From positions 15,942,410 to 16,006,409 of the forward strand of contig NC_135212.1 of assembly GCF_052324685.1 (NCBI RefSeq): DNA of 64,000 nt, given 5' to 3'. Each line of letters opens with the position of its first letter. The first letter of the stretch is position 1. The notes under the pieces were generated by a model that was given only the letters and a program-made list of their open reading frames with translations, was not told the origin of the DNA and made no database searches. Below, piece after piece: positions 1 to 9,381 of the stretch. The position numbers and the translations under genes were made by a program. Origin of the DNA: Brachyhypopomus gauderio. Its lineage: Eukaryota; Chordata; Actinopteri; Gymnotiformes; Hypopomidae.

Positions 1-1
1 T

Positions 2-2944
2 CCCTCTCAATATGAAGCAGTCAAGCTCCATATCCAGCAACTTTTAGAGAGTAAAGTGATTAGAAACAGCACCAGTCCATACTCATCCCCCATTGTCCTG
101 GTTACCAAAAAGGATGGGAGCCTTCGGTTATGTGTAGATTATCGACAGCTAAATGCTAAGACCCGTCGTGATGCTTACCCTCTTCCCAAGATCGAGGAGT
201 CCTTGGATGCTCTAGCCGGTGCAAAATGGTTCTCGACCCTGGATTTAGCCAGTGGCTATAACCAAGTTCCCGTGTTGGAAAAAGACAAGTGTAAAACTGC
301 CTTTTGCACTCCATTTGGCTTGTTTGAATTCAATCGTATGCCTTTTGGACTTTGTAACGCCCCAGCTACTTCTCAGCGGCTCATGGAGCGCATGTTTGGC
401 GATTGTCGCTACCAGTCTGTCTTATTATACCTTGACGATGTGATTGTGTTTTCATCTAGTGTCGAACAGCATCTGGAACGGCTAGCGGAAGTGTTCTCTC
501 GCCTCCAGAAACAAGGGCTCAAAGTCAAATTGTCAAAGTGTCACTTTTTCCAGCGGCAAGTGAACTATCTTGGGCATGTCGTGTCAAGAGAAGGCGTGGC
601 CACAGACCCGGCTAAGATCGAAGTAGTGAGAGAGTGGAAAAGGCCCTCACATCTTGCAGAACTACGTTCCTTTCTTGGTTTTGCCAGCTATTATCGGCGC
701 TTTGTAGAAGGGTTCTCCAAGTTAGCTGCTCCTCTACACCAGCTGGTTGGGAAACTTGCAGGTGCGCGCCGAAAAGGGAAAACTCCACCTGTCCCGTTGG
801 CAGCTTCTTGGGACGAAGTATGTGAATCTGCTTTTCAGTCACTGAAAGAGCGACTTACATCAGCCCCAGTGTTGGCTTATGCAGATTTCAGCAAGCCTTT
901 TATCGTAGAGGTAGATGCCAGCCATGGCGGGTTGGGAGCAGTTCTTTCCCAAGAACACGAGGGCAAGGTACGTCCAATTGCTTTTGCCAGCAGAGGACTG
1001 AGGCCCGCGGAGCGGAACATGGAGAACTACAGTTCAATGAAGTTGGAACTTCTTGCCGTTAAGTGGGCAGTAACTGAGAAATATCGTGAGTATTTGCTGG
1101 GAAACGAGTTCACCATTTTAACAGATAACAATCCTTTGAGTCATCTTCAGACTGCAAAGCTTGGAGCCATCGAGCAACGCTGGGCAGCGCAACTGGCCGC
1201 TTTCAATTTTAAAATTAAGTATCGTCCTGGGAAAAGTAATCAAAATGCTGATGCCTTGTCCAGGCAGTATGTGGAGCGTTTCGCCGTTGGAACAGAGGTC
1301 CCACCACTGAGATTTGAGGTCTTGGAGAGTGAACCAGCAACGGTAGAGGCGCGTCAGTGTAGAGAGATGGTGGCCTTCGCTGGACGTTCCCCATTAGACT
1401 TGCGCTTGTTGCAAGAGGCAGATCCAGTCATCGGGCCAGTGTGCAAATTCCGTAAGGAAGGGCGGTATCCTAGAACAGAGGAGCGAGAAGCCCTGTCCAG
1501 TCCAACTAAGGCTCTTTTTCGGCAGTGGAATCGTTTGCTGGAGAAAGAAGGAGTCTTGTATCGAGCTGTCCACCCGCCTGGGGGCGAACCAGAAACATGT
1601 CAACTGCTCCTTCCAACACACTTGCAAGAAGAAGTCCTGATTAGTGTTCATAATGATCATGGGCACCAAGGAATGGAGAGAACACTCAAACTGCTTCAGA
1701 ACCGCTGTTTTTGGCCTGGTATGTCCAAAGATGTGGAGAGATGGTGTCAGCAGTGCCAAAGGTGTGTACTAGGTAAAGCCGTTCAACCAAAGATTCGAGC
1801 ATTCCAAGGCACGCTACAAGCAACTCGGCCTCATGAGATCCTAGCCATCGATTTTACCCTGTTGGAACCGGCAAGTGATGGAAGGGAAAATGTGTTGGTT
1901 CTTACTGATGTTTTTACCAAATATACTCAAGCCATTCCTACGAGAGATCAACGAGCAAGTACAGTGGCCAAGGTGTTAGTTCAACACTGGTTTCACCGCT
2001 TTGGCGTACCTTCCCGCATCCACTCAGACCAAGGTAGAAACTTTGAAAGCACCTTGATTCAGCAGCTGTGCAAGATGTATGGGGCCCAGAAGAGTAGGAC
2101 CACTGCATATAGGCCTCAAGGGAATGGCCAATGTGAACGATTCAACCGGACACTGCATGACCTACTACGAACATTGCCACAATCAGAAAAAAGACATTGG
2201 CCTGAGTATCTGTCTCAGTTAGTCTTTGCTTATAATACCACTCCTCACCAAACCACAGGAAAGACCCCATATTATCTCATGTTCGGGTATGAGCCAAAGC
2301 TTCCTGTTGATTTTCTGCTGGGGACTGCGGATGATGCACAACAAGAGGACACCTTAGATGACTGGATTTGGAAACATCAGCAAAGTTTGAGGCTGGCTCG
2401 GGAGCAAGTGAGTGAAAGAGCAAAGAAAAGGGCTCAACAGCGGAACCAGAAGCATAATGATCGGGTAAATGACCCTGGCTTTGAAGACGGGCAGCTGGTG
2501 TACAAAAGGAACCATGTGCCTGGCCGAAACAAAATACAAGATTATTGGAACTCTCAAGTGTACAGGGTGGTCCGGAGACCGGCCAAAGGAGTTGTTTACT
2601 CTGTAGTCCCTGCCTTTGAGGAGGGCCCAGTCCAGCAGGTACATCGGACAGAGTTGAGAGCAGTCCCTGAAGGGCAACGACTGGTGCCAGTGGAGGCCCC
2701 ATCTACACCCAGTTCTGTGACCTCAGAAAGTGAGATAGAGGAACTGTCAGAATCCCTAATCCTATGCGTGGAAGGGAGCCAGGAGGATGTTGATGCCCCA
2801 GAGGGTGGAGTTCTACATGAAGTAGATGTCCCAGTTGATAACATGCCCATTCGACGCTCAAGTAGGTCTACAGCAGGCCAACATGCAAATCCCTTTAGAC
2901 TCCCCCGTACAGTGTGTTTAGGAACCATGCGAGAGGAGGCCTAG
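2..2944 (+). CDS. pol: Gypsy Pol, 5'-truncated by window edge (RT, RNase H, integrase)
   Basis: The frame is open from base 2 to the stop at 2944 and matches the last ~980 residues of the complete Pol at 9366-13433. It keeps the reverse transcriptase palm with LDLASGY and the catalytic YLDD, the RNase H D-E-D-D set (EVDAS, KLELLA, TDNN, NADALS), the integrase HHCC finger and the D,D-35-E core (IDF, HSDQG, QCERFNR). The protease and the RT start lie left of the window. There is no internal stop or frameshift. The 3' LTR follows 53 bp later at 2998. Confidence 0.92.
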   Translation, partial: PSQYEAVKLHIQQLLESKVIRNSTSPYSSPIVLVTKKDGSLRLCVDYRQLNAKTRRDAYPLPKIEESLDALAGAKWFSTLDLASGYNQVPVLEKDKCKTAFCTPFGLFEFNRMPFGLCNAPATSQRLMERMFGDCRYQSVLLYLDDVIVFSSSVEQHLERLAEVFSRLQKQGLKVKLSKCHFFQRQVNYLGHVVSREGVATDPAKIEVVREWKRPSHLAELRSFLGFASYYRRFVEGFSKLAAPLHQLVGKLAGARRKGKTPPVPLAASWDEVCESAFQSLKERLTSAPVLAYADFSKPFIVEVDASHGGLGAVLSQEHEGKVRPIAFASRGLRPAERNMENYSSMKLELLAVKWAVTEKYREYLLGNEFTILTDNNPLSHLQTAKLGAIEQRWAAQLAAFNFKIKYRPGKSNQNADALSRQYVERFAVGTEVPPLRFEVLESEPATVEARQCREMVAFAGRSPLDLRLLQEADPVIGPVCKFRKEGRYPRTEEREALSSPTKALFRQWNRLLEKEGVLYRAVHPPGGEPETCQLLLPTHLQEEVLISVHNDHGHQGMERTLKLLQNRCFWPGMSKDVERWCQQCQRCVLGKAVQPKIRAFQGTLQATRPHEILAIDFTLLEPASDGRENVLVLTDVFTKYTQAIPTRDQRASTVAKVLVQHWFHRFGVPSRIHSDQGRNFESTLIQQLCKMYGAQKSRTTAYRPQGNGQCERFNRTLHDLLRTLPQSEKRHWPEYLSQLVFAYNTTPHQTTGKTPYYLMFGYEPKLPVDFLLGTADDAQQEDTLDDWIWKHQQSLRLAREQVSERAKKRAQQRNQKHNDRVNDPGFEDGQLVYKRNHVPGRNKIQDYWNSQVYRVVRRPAKGVVYSVVPAFEEGPVQQVHRTELRAVPEGQRLVPVEAPSTPSSVTSESEIEELSESLILCVEGSQEDVDAPEGGVLHEVDVPVDNMPIRRSSRSTAGQHANPFRLPRTVCLGTMREEA

Positions 2945-2997
2945 TACGGGTATGTTCAGAGCGGCAATCGTCGGGACGCCGATTCCTTTGGAGGGGG

Positions 2998-3779
2998 TGT
3001 AATGTAGCCAGTGGTACTTGGGGGCTGTGGTTAATGGGTTGCGAGTCGGCATTGGCTGGGCTTCCCGGGTTTTTGTGGACAGGCCGATATGATGGGCAGC
3101 TACGGGGTCCTGTTAGCAGAAGTAGCTAAGCTAGCCAAACCTACGGCGTGTGTGGGATCAGCGCGAGTCACTGCAGACGAAGCCAGAGTTTGAGACTGAG
3201 AGGCTGGTTGGAGCTGCGTGTGCGTGAGTGCTGGCTTGTGTGTATTGCAGCACAGAGAGTAACACAGAGCTCAGAAGTAACTAAAGGTATGTTGCTGTGT
3301 AATTCCCCCCCTCTTTGTGTGTTCTTTTTATCTTAAATACTTGACTAGTAATTTAGGCCTTGTGCATAGGCTAGCTGAGAACTGCACTATGGTCATAAGA
3401 AGTTGACTGGGAGAACGATAGAATTGCTGCCTGTGAATGGGGTATGTATCTTTTAACATCCGTCTGATACTGTGCATATTTTAATAGACTGATGGATTTA
3501 ACTCATTGATATGGTGCTTGTGTCGTGTATTCTTGTTAGAACCATTTAAAGCTAACATGCTATGTTCTCTTGCCCCTTCCGTTAAACAGATTCCAGTGTG
3601 TTTTTAATGGGGCTAGCTGCTGTTTTCTTTTTGTTTTAATTTCTTTATGTAGCTATTTTTTTACTAGGTCACTACGAGTTTTATGATTAGAGGTGAAATA
3701 TAAGTGCTGTTTTCTCTTACCAAACACTTAGGTTTATTTTTTTTACTATTTTAACTGCTGCTCTGACTCCTAGAGTATA
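2998..3779 (+). repeat. Gypsy LTR, 3' part lost in the assembly gap
   Basis: It starts TGTAATGTAGCC immediately after the polypurine tract and matches the first ~780 bp of the 1297-bp LTR at 6894-8190. Unlike the other copies it has several 1-3 base indels or substitutions (for example near 3082, 3165, 3355 and 3525), which cluster toward the gap, so they may be sequence errors. Confidence 0.9.
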
Positions 3780-4279
3780 NNNNNNNNNNNNNNNNNNNNN
3801 NNNNNNNNNNNNNNNNNNNNNNNNNNNNNNNNNNNNNNNNNNNNNNNNNNNNNNNNNNNNNNNNNNNNNNNNNNNNNNNNNNNNNNNNNNNNNNNNNNNN
3901 NNNNNNNNNNNNNNNNNNNNNNNNNNNNNNNNNNNNNNNNNNNNNNNNNNNNNNNNNNNNNNNNNNNNNNNNNNNNNNNNNNNNNNNNNNNNNNNNNNNN
4001 NNNNNNNNNNNNNNNNNNNNNNNNNNNNNNNNNNNNNNNNNNNNNNNNNNNNNNNNNNNNNNNNNNNNNNNNNNNNNNNNNNNNNNNNNNNNNNNNNNNN
4101 NNNNNNNNNNNNNNNNNNNNNNNNNNNNNNNNNNNNNNNNNNNNNNNNNNNNNNNNNNNNNNNNNNNNNNNNNNNNNNNNNNNNNNNNNNNNNNNNNNNN
4201 NNNNNNNNNNNNNNNNNNNNNNNNNNNNNNNNNNNNNNNNNNNNNNNNNNNNNNNNNNNNNNNNNNNNNNNNNNNNNNN
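3780..4279. other. Assembly gap of exactly 500 N
   Basis: The run of N has a round length typical of a gap of unknown size. Sequence stops inside an LTR and resumes inside the RT region of the next unit. If that unit is full length with the 6593-bp period, the missing sequence is about 3.2 kb: the rest of the LTR, leader, gag, protease and early RT. Confidence 0.97.
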
Positions 4280-6840
4280 TGGGAGCGCATGTTTGGCGAT
4301 TGTCGCTACCAGTCTGTCTTATTATACCTTGACGATGTGATTGTGTTTTCATCTAGTGTCGAACAGCATCTGGAACGGCTAGCGGAAGTGTTCTCTCGCC
4401 TCCAGAAACAAGGGCTCAAAGTCAAATTGTCAAAGTGTCACTTTTTCGCAGCGGCAAGTGAACTATCTTGGGCATGTCGTGTCAAGAGAAGGCGTGGCCA
4501 CAGACCCGGCTAAGATCGAAGTAGTGAGAGAGTGGAAAAGGCCCTCACATCTTGCAGAACTACGTTCCTTTCTTGGTTTTGCCAGCTATTATCGGCGCTT
4601 TGTAGAAGGGTTCTCCAAGTTAGCTGCTCCTCTACACCAGCTGGTTGGGAAACTTGCAGGTGCGCGCCGAAAAGGGAAAACTCCACCTGTCCCGTTGGCA
4701 GCTTCTTGGGACGAAGTATGTGAATCTGCTTTTCAGTCACTGAAAGAGCGACTTACATCAGCCCCAGTGTTGGCTTATGCAGATTTCAGCAAGCCTTTTA
4801 TCGTAGAGGTAGATGCCAGCCATGGCGGGTTGGGAGCAGTTCTTTCCCAAGAACACGAGGGCAAGGTACGTCCAATTGCTTTTGCCAGCAGAGGACTGAG
4901 GCCCGCGGAGCGGAACATGGAGAACTACAGTTCAATGAAGTTGGAACTTCTTGCCGTTAAGTGGGCAGTAACTGAGAAATATCGTGAGTATTTGCTGGGA
5001 AACGAGTTCACCATTTTAACAGATAACAATCCTTTGAGTCATCTTCAGACTGCAAAGCTTGGAGCCATCGAGCAACGCTGGGCAGCGCAACTGCCGCTTT
5101 CAATTTTAAAATTAAGTATCGTCCTGGGAAAAGTAATCAAATGCTGATGCCTTGTCCAGGCAGTATGTGGAGCGTTTCGCCGTTGGAACAGAGGTCCCAC
5201 CACTGAGATTTGAGGTCTTGGAGAGTGAACCAGCAACGGTAGAGGCGCGTCAGTGTAGAGAGATGGTGGCCTTCGCTGGACGTTCCCCATTAGACTTGCG
5301 CTTGTTGCAAGAGGCAGATCCAGTCATCGGGCCAGTGTGCAAATTCCGTAAGGAAGGGCGGTATCCTAGAACAGAGGAGCGAGAAGCCCTGTCCAGTCCA
5401 ACTAAGGCTCTTTTTCGGCAGTGGAATCGTTTGCTGGAGAAAGAAGGAGTCTTGTATCGAGCTGTCCACCCGCCTGGGGGCGAACCAGAAACATGTCAAC
5501 TGCTCCTTCCAACACACTTGCAAGAAGAAGTCCTGATTAGTGTTCATAATGATCATGGGCACCAAGGAATGGAGAGAACACTCAAACTGCTTCAGAACCG
5601 CTGTTTTTGGCCTGGTATGTCCAAAGATGTGGAGAGATGGTGTCAGCAGTGCCAAAGGTGTGTACTAGGTAAAGCCGTTCAACCAAAGATTCGAGCATTC
5701 CAAGGCACGCTACAAGCAACTCGGCCTCATGAGATCCTAGCCATCGATTTTACCCTGTTGGAACCGGCAAGTGATGGAAGGGAAAATGTGTTGGTTCTTA
5801 CTGATGTTTTTACCAAATATACTCAAGCCATTCCTACGAGAGATCAACGAGCAAGTACAGTGGCCAAGGTGTTAGTTCAACACTGGTTTCACCGCTTTGG
5901 CGTACCTTCCCGCATCCACTCAGACCAAGGTAGAAACTTTGAAAGCACCTTGATTCAGCAGCTGTGCAAGATGTATGGGGCCCAGAAGAGTAGGACCACT
6001 GCATATAGGCCTCAAGGGAATGGCCAATGTGAACGATTCAACCGGACACTGCATGACCTACTACGAACATTGCCACAATCAGAAAAAAGACATTGGCCTG
6101 AGTATCTGTCTCAGTTAGTCTTTGCTTATAATACCACTCCTCACCAAACCACAGGAAAGACCCCATATTATCTCATGTTCGGGTATGAGCCAAAGCTTCC
6201 TGTTGATTTTCTGCTGGGGACTGCGGATGATGCACAACAAGAGGACACCTTAGATGACTGGATTTGGAAACATCAGCAAAGTTTGAGGCTGGCTCGGGAG
6301 CAAGTGAGTGAAAGAGCAAAGAAAAGGGCTCAACAGCGGAACCAGAAGCATAATGATCGGGTAAATGACCCTGGCTTTGAAGACGGGCAGCTGGTGTACA
6401 AAAGGAACCATGTGCCTGGCCGAAACAAAATACAAGATTATTGGAACTCTCAAGTGTACAGGGTGGTCCGGAGACCGGCCAAAGGAGTTGTTTACTCTGT
6501 AGTCCCTGCCTTTGAGGAGGGCCCAGTCCAGCAGGTACATCGGACAGAGTTGAGAGCAGTCCCTGAAGGGCAACGACTGGTGCCAGTGGAGGCCCCATCT
6601 ACACCCAGTTCTGTGACCTCAGAAAGTGAGATAGAGGAACTGTCAGAATCCCTAATCCTATGCGTGGAAGGGAGCCAGGAGGATGTTGATGCCCCAGAGG
6701 GTGGAGTTCTACATGAAGTAGATGTCCCAGTTGATAACATGCCCATTCGACGCTCAAGTAGGTCTACAGCAGGCCAACATGCAAATCCCTTTAGACTCCC
6801 CCGTACAGTGTGTTTAGGAACCATGCGAGAGGAGGCCTAG
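4280..6840 (+). pseudogene. pol: Gypsy Pol copy next to gap, broken by single-base indels
   Basis: The sequence resumes just before the YLDD motif and runs to the same Pol C-terminus as the other copies. Three single-base changes disrupt the frame: an extra base near 4448, a missing G near 5093 and a missing A near 5140. From 5152 onward it is open to 6840 and matches the intact copies. The first joined bases (TGGGAGC, where other copies have ATGGAGC) also look wrong. All the errors lie within 0.9 kb of the gap, and two are in short homopolymers, so a base-calling origin is as likely as true decay. Confidence 0.85.
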
Positions 6841-6885
6841 TACGGGTATGTTCAGAGCGGCAATCGTCGGGACGCCGATTCCTTT

Positions 6886-6893
6886 GGAGGGGG
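6886..6893 (+). promoter_or_regulatory. Polypurine tract (plus-strand primer) of gypsy
   Basis: GGAGGGGG lies directly against the 5' TGT of the LTR, where second-strand priming occurs in LTR retrotransposons. The same tract is at 2990-2997, 13479-13486 and 20072-20079. Confidence 0.8.
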
Positions 6894-7670
6894 TGTAATG
6901 TAGCCAGTGGTACTTGGGGGCTGTGGTTAATGGGTTGCGAGTCGGCATTGGCTGGGCTTCCCGGGTTTTTTGTGGACAGGCCGATATATGGGCAGCTACG
7001 GGGTCCTGTTAGCAGAAGTAGCTAAGCTAGCCAAACCTACGGCGTGTGTGGGATCAGCGCGAGTCACTGCAACGAAGCCAGAGTTTGAGACTGAGAGGCT
7101 GGTTGGAGCTGCGTGTGCGTGAGTGCTGGCTTGTGTGTATTGCAGCACAGAGAGTAACACAGAGCTCAGAAGTAACTAAAGGTATGTTGCTGTGTAATTC
7201 CCCCCTCTTTGTGTGTTCTTTTTATCTTAAATACTTGACTAGTAATTTAGCCTTGTGCTTAGGCTAGCTGAGAACTGCACTATGGTCATAAGAAGTTGAC
7301 TGGGAGAACGATAGAATTGCTGCCTGTGAATGGGGTATGTATCTTTTAACATCCGTCTGATACTGTGCATATTTTAATAGACTGATGGATTTAACTCATT
7401 GATATGGTGCTTGTGTCGTGTATTTTCTTGTTAGAACCATTTAAAGCTAACATGCTATGTTCTCTTGCCCCTTCCGTTAAACAGATTCCAGTGTGTTTTT
7501 AATGGGGCTAGCTGCTGTTTTCTTTTTGTTTTAATTTCTTTTATGTAGCTATTTTTTACTAGGTCACTACGAGTTTTATGATTAGAGGTGAAATATAAGT
7601 GCTGTTTTCTCTTACCAAACACTTAGGTTTATTTTTTTTACTATTTTAACTGCTGCTCTGACTCCTAGAG

Positions 7671-7677
7671 TATATAA
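7671..7677 (+). promoter_or_regulatory. TATA-like box in gypsy LTR (putative U3 promoter)
   Basis: TATATAA in the middle of the LTR is the best TATA match ahead of the polyadenylation signals. The equivalents are at 14264 and 20857. The promoter role is inferred from position only. Confidence 0.5.
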
Positions 7678-8053
7678 CAATTGTTTAATTGTTATTCGTA
7701 GTGATATTTTGCCTAGGGGGGTCTGGCTACAACTAAATATCATAGGTTTACTTAGATCCGGGTAATGAGACCACTATCCACTCAGTAATTGTAGTGGTGT
7801 GCAGTGATCACTCATTTGATTTGCAGTGGAATTTTCATATTACTAGTATTGGGTTTTCTTTATCTTTTATTGGAATTATAGTCACTACTGAGTGGTTTAG
7901 CTGTCCCATCCCTAACCTGGATATTTTCCGTTATGATTAGTTGTTTATTTATATTTAGTTGGTAATTAAAGATTTCTGTTTTATTTTCTTCTTTGAGATT
8001 TACAATCATTATTTTTCTTGCTTGCCTGTCAACCTTGTGTGACCAAACTCTGT

Positions 8054-8059
8054 AATAAA
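8054..8059 (+). terminator. LTR polyadenylation signal AATAAA
   Basis: AATAAA lies about 130 bp before the LTR end, with a second AATAAA at 8126-8131. This position fits the end of the R region. The same signals occur in the other complete LTRs. Confidence 0.6.
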
Positions 8060-8194
8060 GGAAATTTATATTTTTCTTAAAGCAACCTGTGTGTATCGAT
8101 CTTTCAGAGCTCCCCTTGCTCTAGGAATAAACTAAGGGGTGGCGTAGTCGGATTTTGTTAAATAGCCCAAAAGGAGGGGTACGGGCCACATATT

Positions 8195-8212
8195 TGGCGT
8201 AGTCGGCAGGAT
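8195..8212 (+). promoter_or_regulatory. Primer binding site complementary to tRNA-Ser
   Basis: TGGCGTAGTCGGCAGGAT starts 4 bp after the LTR. It is the reverse complement of the 3' end (including CCA) of vertebrate serine tRNA of the AGA/TGA type as I remember it. The same site is at 14788-14805. The first 12 bases are also present inside the LTR at 8140-8151. Confidence 0.75.
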
Positions 8213-8349
8213 CTATTTGGTCACTGTTAGGTTGGCTGACAAGATTTTTGTTTTTTTGGTTTGTTTGGTGGAGCAGAGCAGCATTAGTTTAGCCTTTTAG
8301 AGAAAACAGCAGCTAGTTACCAGTGTGAGGGACCAAGCCGACGGCGAGA

Positions 8350-9381
8350 ATGGACGACGAACTACAGAGATTGAGAGAGCAGGTGGAGCATCTGCGGACA
8401 GAGAACCAGAGACTATCTGTAGTACGATCTGCAGGTGCAGAAGCTGGTGATGCTCAACCAGTACGACGGGAGCAGGCATTCTACATTCCAAGGGAAAGGA
8501 AGTGCCCCAAATTCTCTGGCTCCATGAGTTCAGGTGGTCTTTCCATTGAAGAGTGGGTAGAAGAAGCTCAGAGTTGTATTAGATCAAAGCATATGTCTGA
8601 CTTTGACAAAGCAATGTTTCTGTATGATCATTTAGAGGGAGAAGCTCGTAATGAGATTAAATATAGACCTTCAGCAATTAAAGAAAGCTACCTCGAAATA
8701 ATTACTGTTTTACAAGCAATATATGGGTGTAGCAAGTCTTATGTTTACTGGCAGCAGCGCTTCTTTGATAGGAGGCAAAGGGAGGGAGAGTCTGTATTTG
8801 AGTTTTCACATGCTTTGATGGAGTTAATGGAAAGGGTCAAACAGTGTAACAGTGGTTCCATTGCCAATGCTGATATGGTGTTAAGAGACCAATTTTGTGA
8901 AAATGTAATGGATCATGCTTTGTGCAGAGAACTCAAGAGGTTGGTGCGGGCGGACGGGCAGCTTTCACTTTTGGATGTGCGGGAGGAGGCTATGAGGTGG
9001 TTGGAGGAGGATCGGCCTAGGAGTCGTGGTAGGAGTCCACGTGTGGCGATACGGGATAATGAGGTTGAGTTCATTTCACAGTGTGATTCAGTAACTTCAC
9101 ATTCTTCTGAATTAGCTGAGTTAAAAGATCTAGTTTTAAAACAGCAAGCACAATTAGATATGCTAACTAGACGCTTAGCACCTCTAGATAGTAATTCCCA
9201 CACCGCTCCACCTAGAGATGGGCGGTTTAGACGCACCTCTGATGGCCGGCCGATTTGTGTTAGGTGCGATAGACCTGGCCATATAGCGCGTTATTGCCAA
9301 GCTAACCCGCCTCCTCCTCCTAGTAGCAGACCTGCCCAGTTTGTGCCTTCGGGTCGTGTTAATAGCCAGTCGGAAAACTAG
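8350..9381 (+). CDS. gag: Gypsy Gag (capsid/nucleocapsid)
   Basis: Gag is the structural protein that assembles the particle and packages the element RNA. The 343-residue frame starts at the first ATG after the primer binding site and a 137-bp leader. Residues 1-25 form a charged heptad-like helix, followed by a capsid-like middle. A CCHC zinc knuckle (C-x2-C-x4-H-x4-C, residues 303-316) lies near the end, before a proline run. It ends with TAG at 9379-9381, overlapping the open pol frame (-1) by 16 bases, so Pol is probably made as a Gag-Pol fusion. The copy at 14943 appears identical. Confidence 0.9.
   Translation: MDDELQRLREQVEHLRTENQRLSVVRSAGAEAGDAQPVRREQAFYIPRERKCPKFSGSMSSGGLSIEEWVEEAQSCIRSKHMSDFDKAMFLYDHLEGEARNEIKYRPSAIKESYLEIITVLQAIYGCSKSYVYWQQRFFDRRQREGESVFEFSHALMELMERVKQCNSGSIANADMVLRDQFCENVMDHALCRELKRLVRADGQLSLLDVREEAMRWLEEDRPRSRGRSPRVAIRDNEVEFISQCDSVTSHSSELAELKDLVLKQQAQLDMLTRRLAPLDSNSHTAPPRDGRFRRTSDGRPICVRCDRPGHIARYCQANPPPPPSSRPAQFVPSGRVNSQSEN

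Larger units (their letters stand above)
6894..8190 (+). repeat. Gypsy LTR, 1297 bp
   Basis: It is bounded by TGT...ACA, preceded by the polypurine tract and followed after TATT by a primer binding site. It contains a TATA-like box and two AATAAA signals near its 3' end. The same LTR recurs at 13487-14783 and 20080-21376. The right boundary is supported by the last copy, whose similarity ends at about 21376-21380; the exact end is ambiguous by up to 4 bp because the outer flank also begins TATT. Confidence 0.92.

Noticed and set aside
1394..2928. Long minus-strand open frames inside the gypsy pol copies (repeated in every unit)
   Set aside because: They are antisense shadows of pol, show no recognisable domain, and recur only because the units are identical.
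2945..2997. An env gene after gypsy pol
   Set aside because: Only 53 bp separate the pol stop from the LTR, so there is no room for one.
3717..4352. Open frames spanning the N run
   Set aside because: They are artefacts of translating unknown bases.
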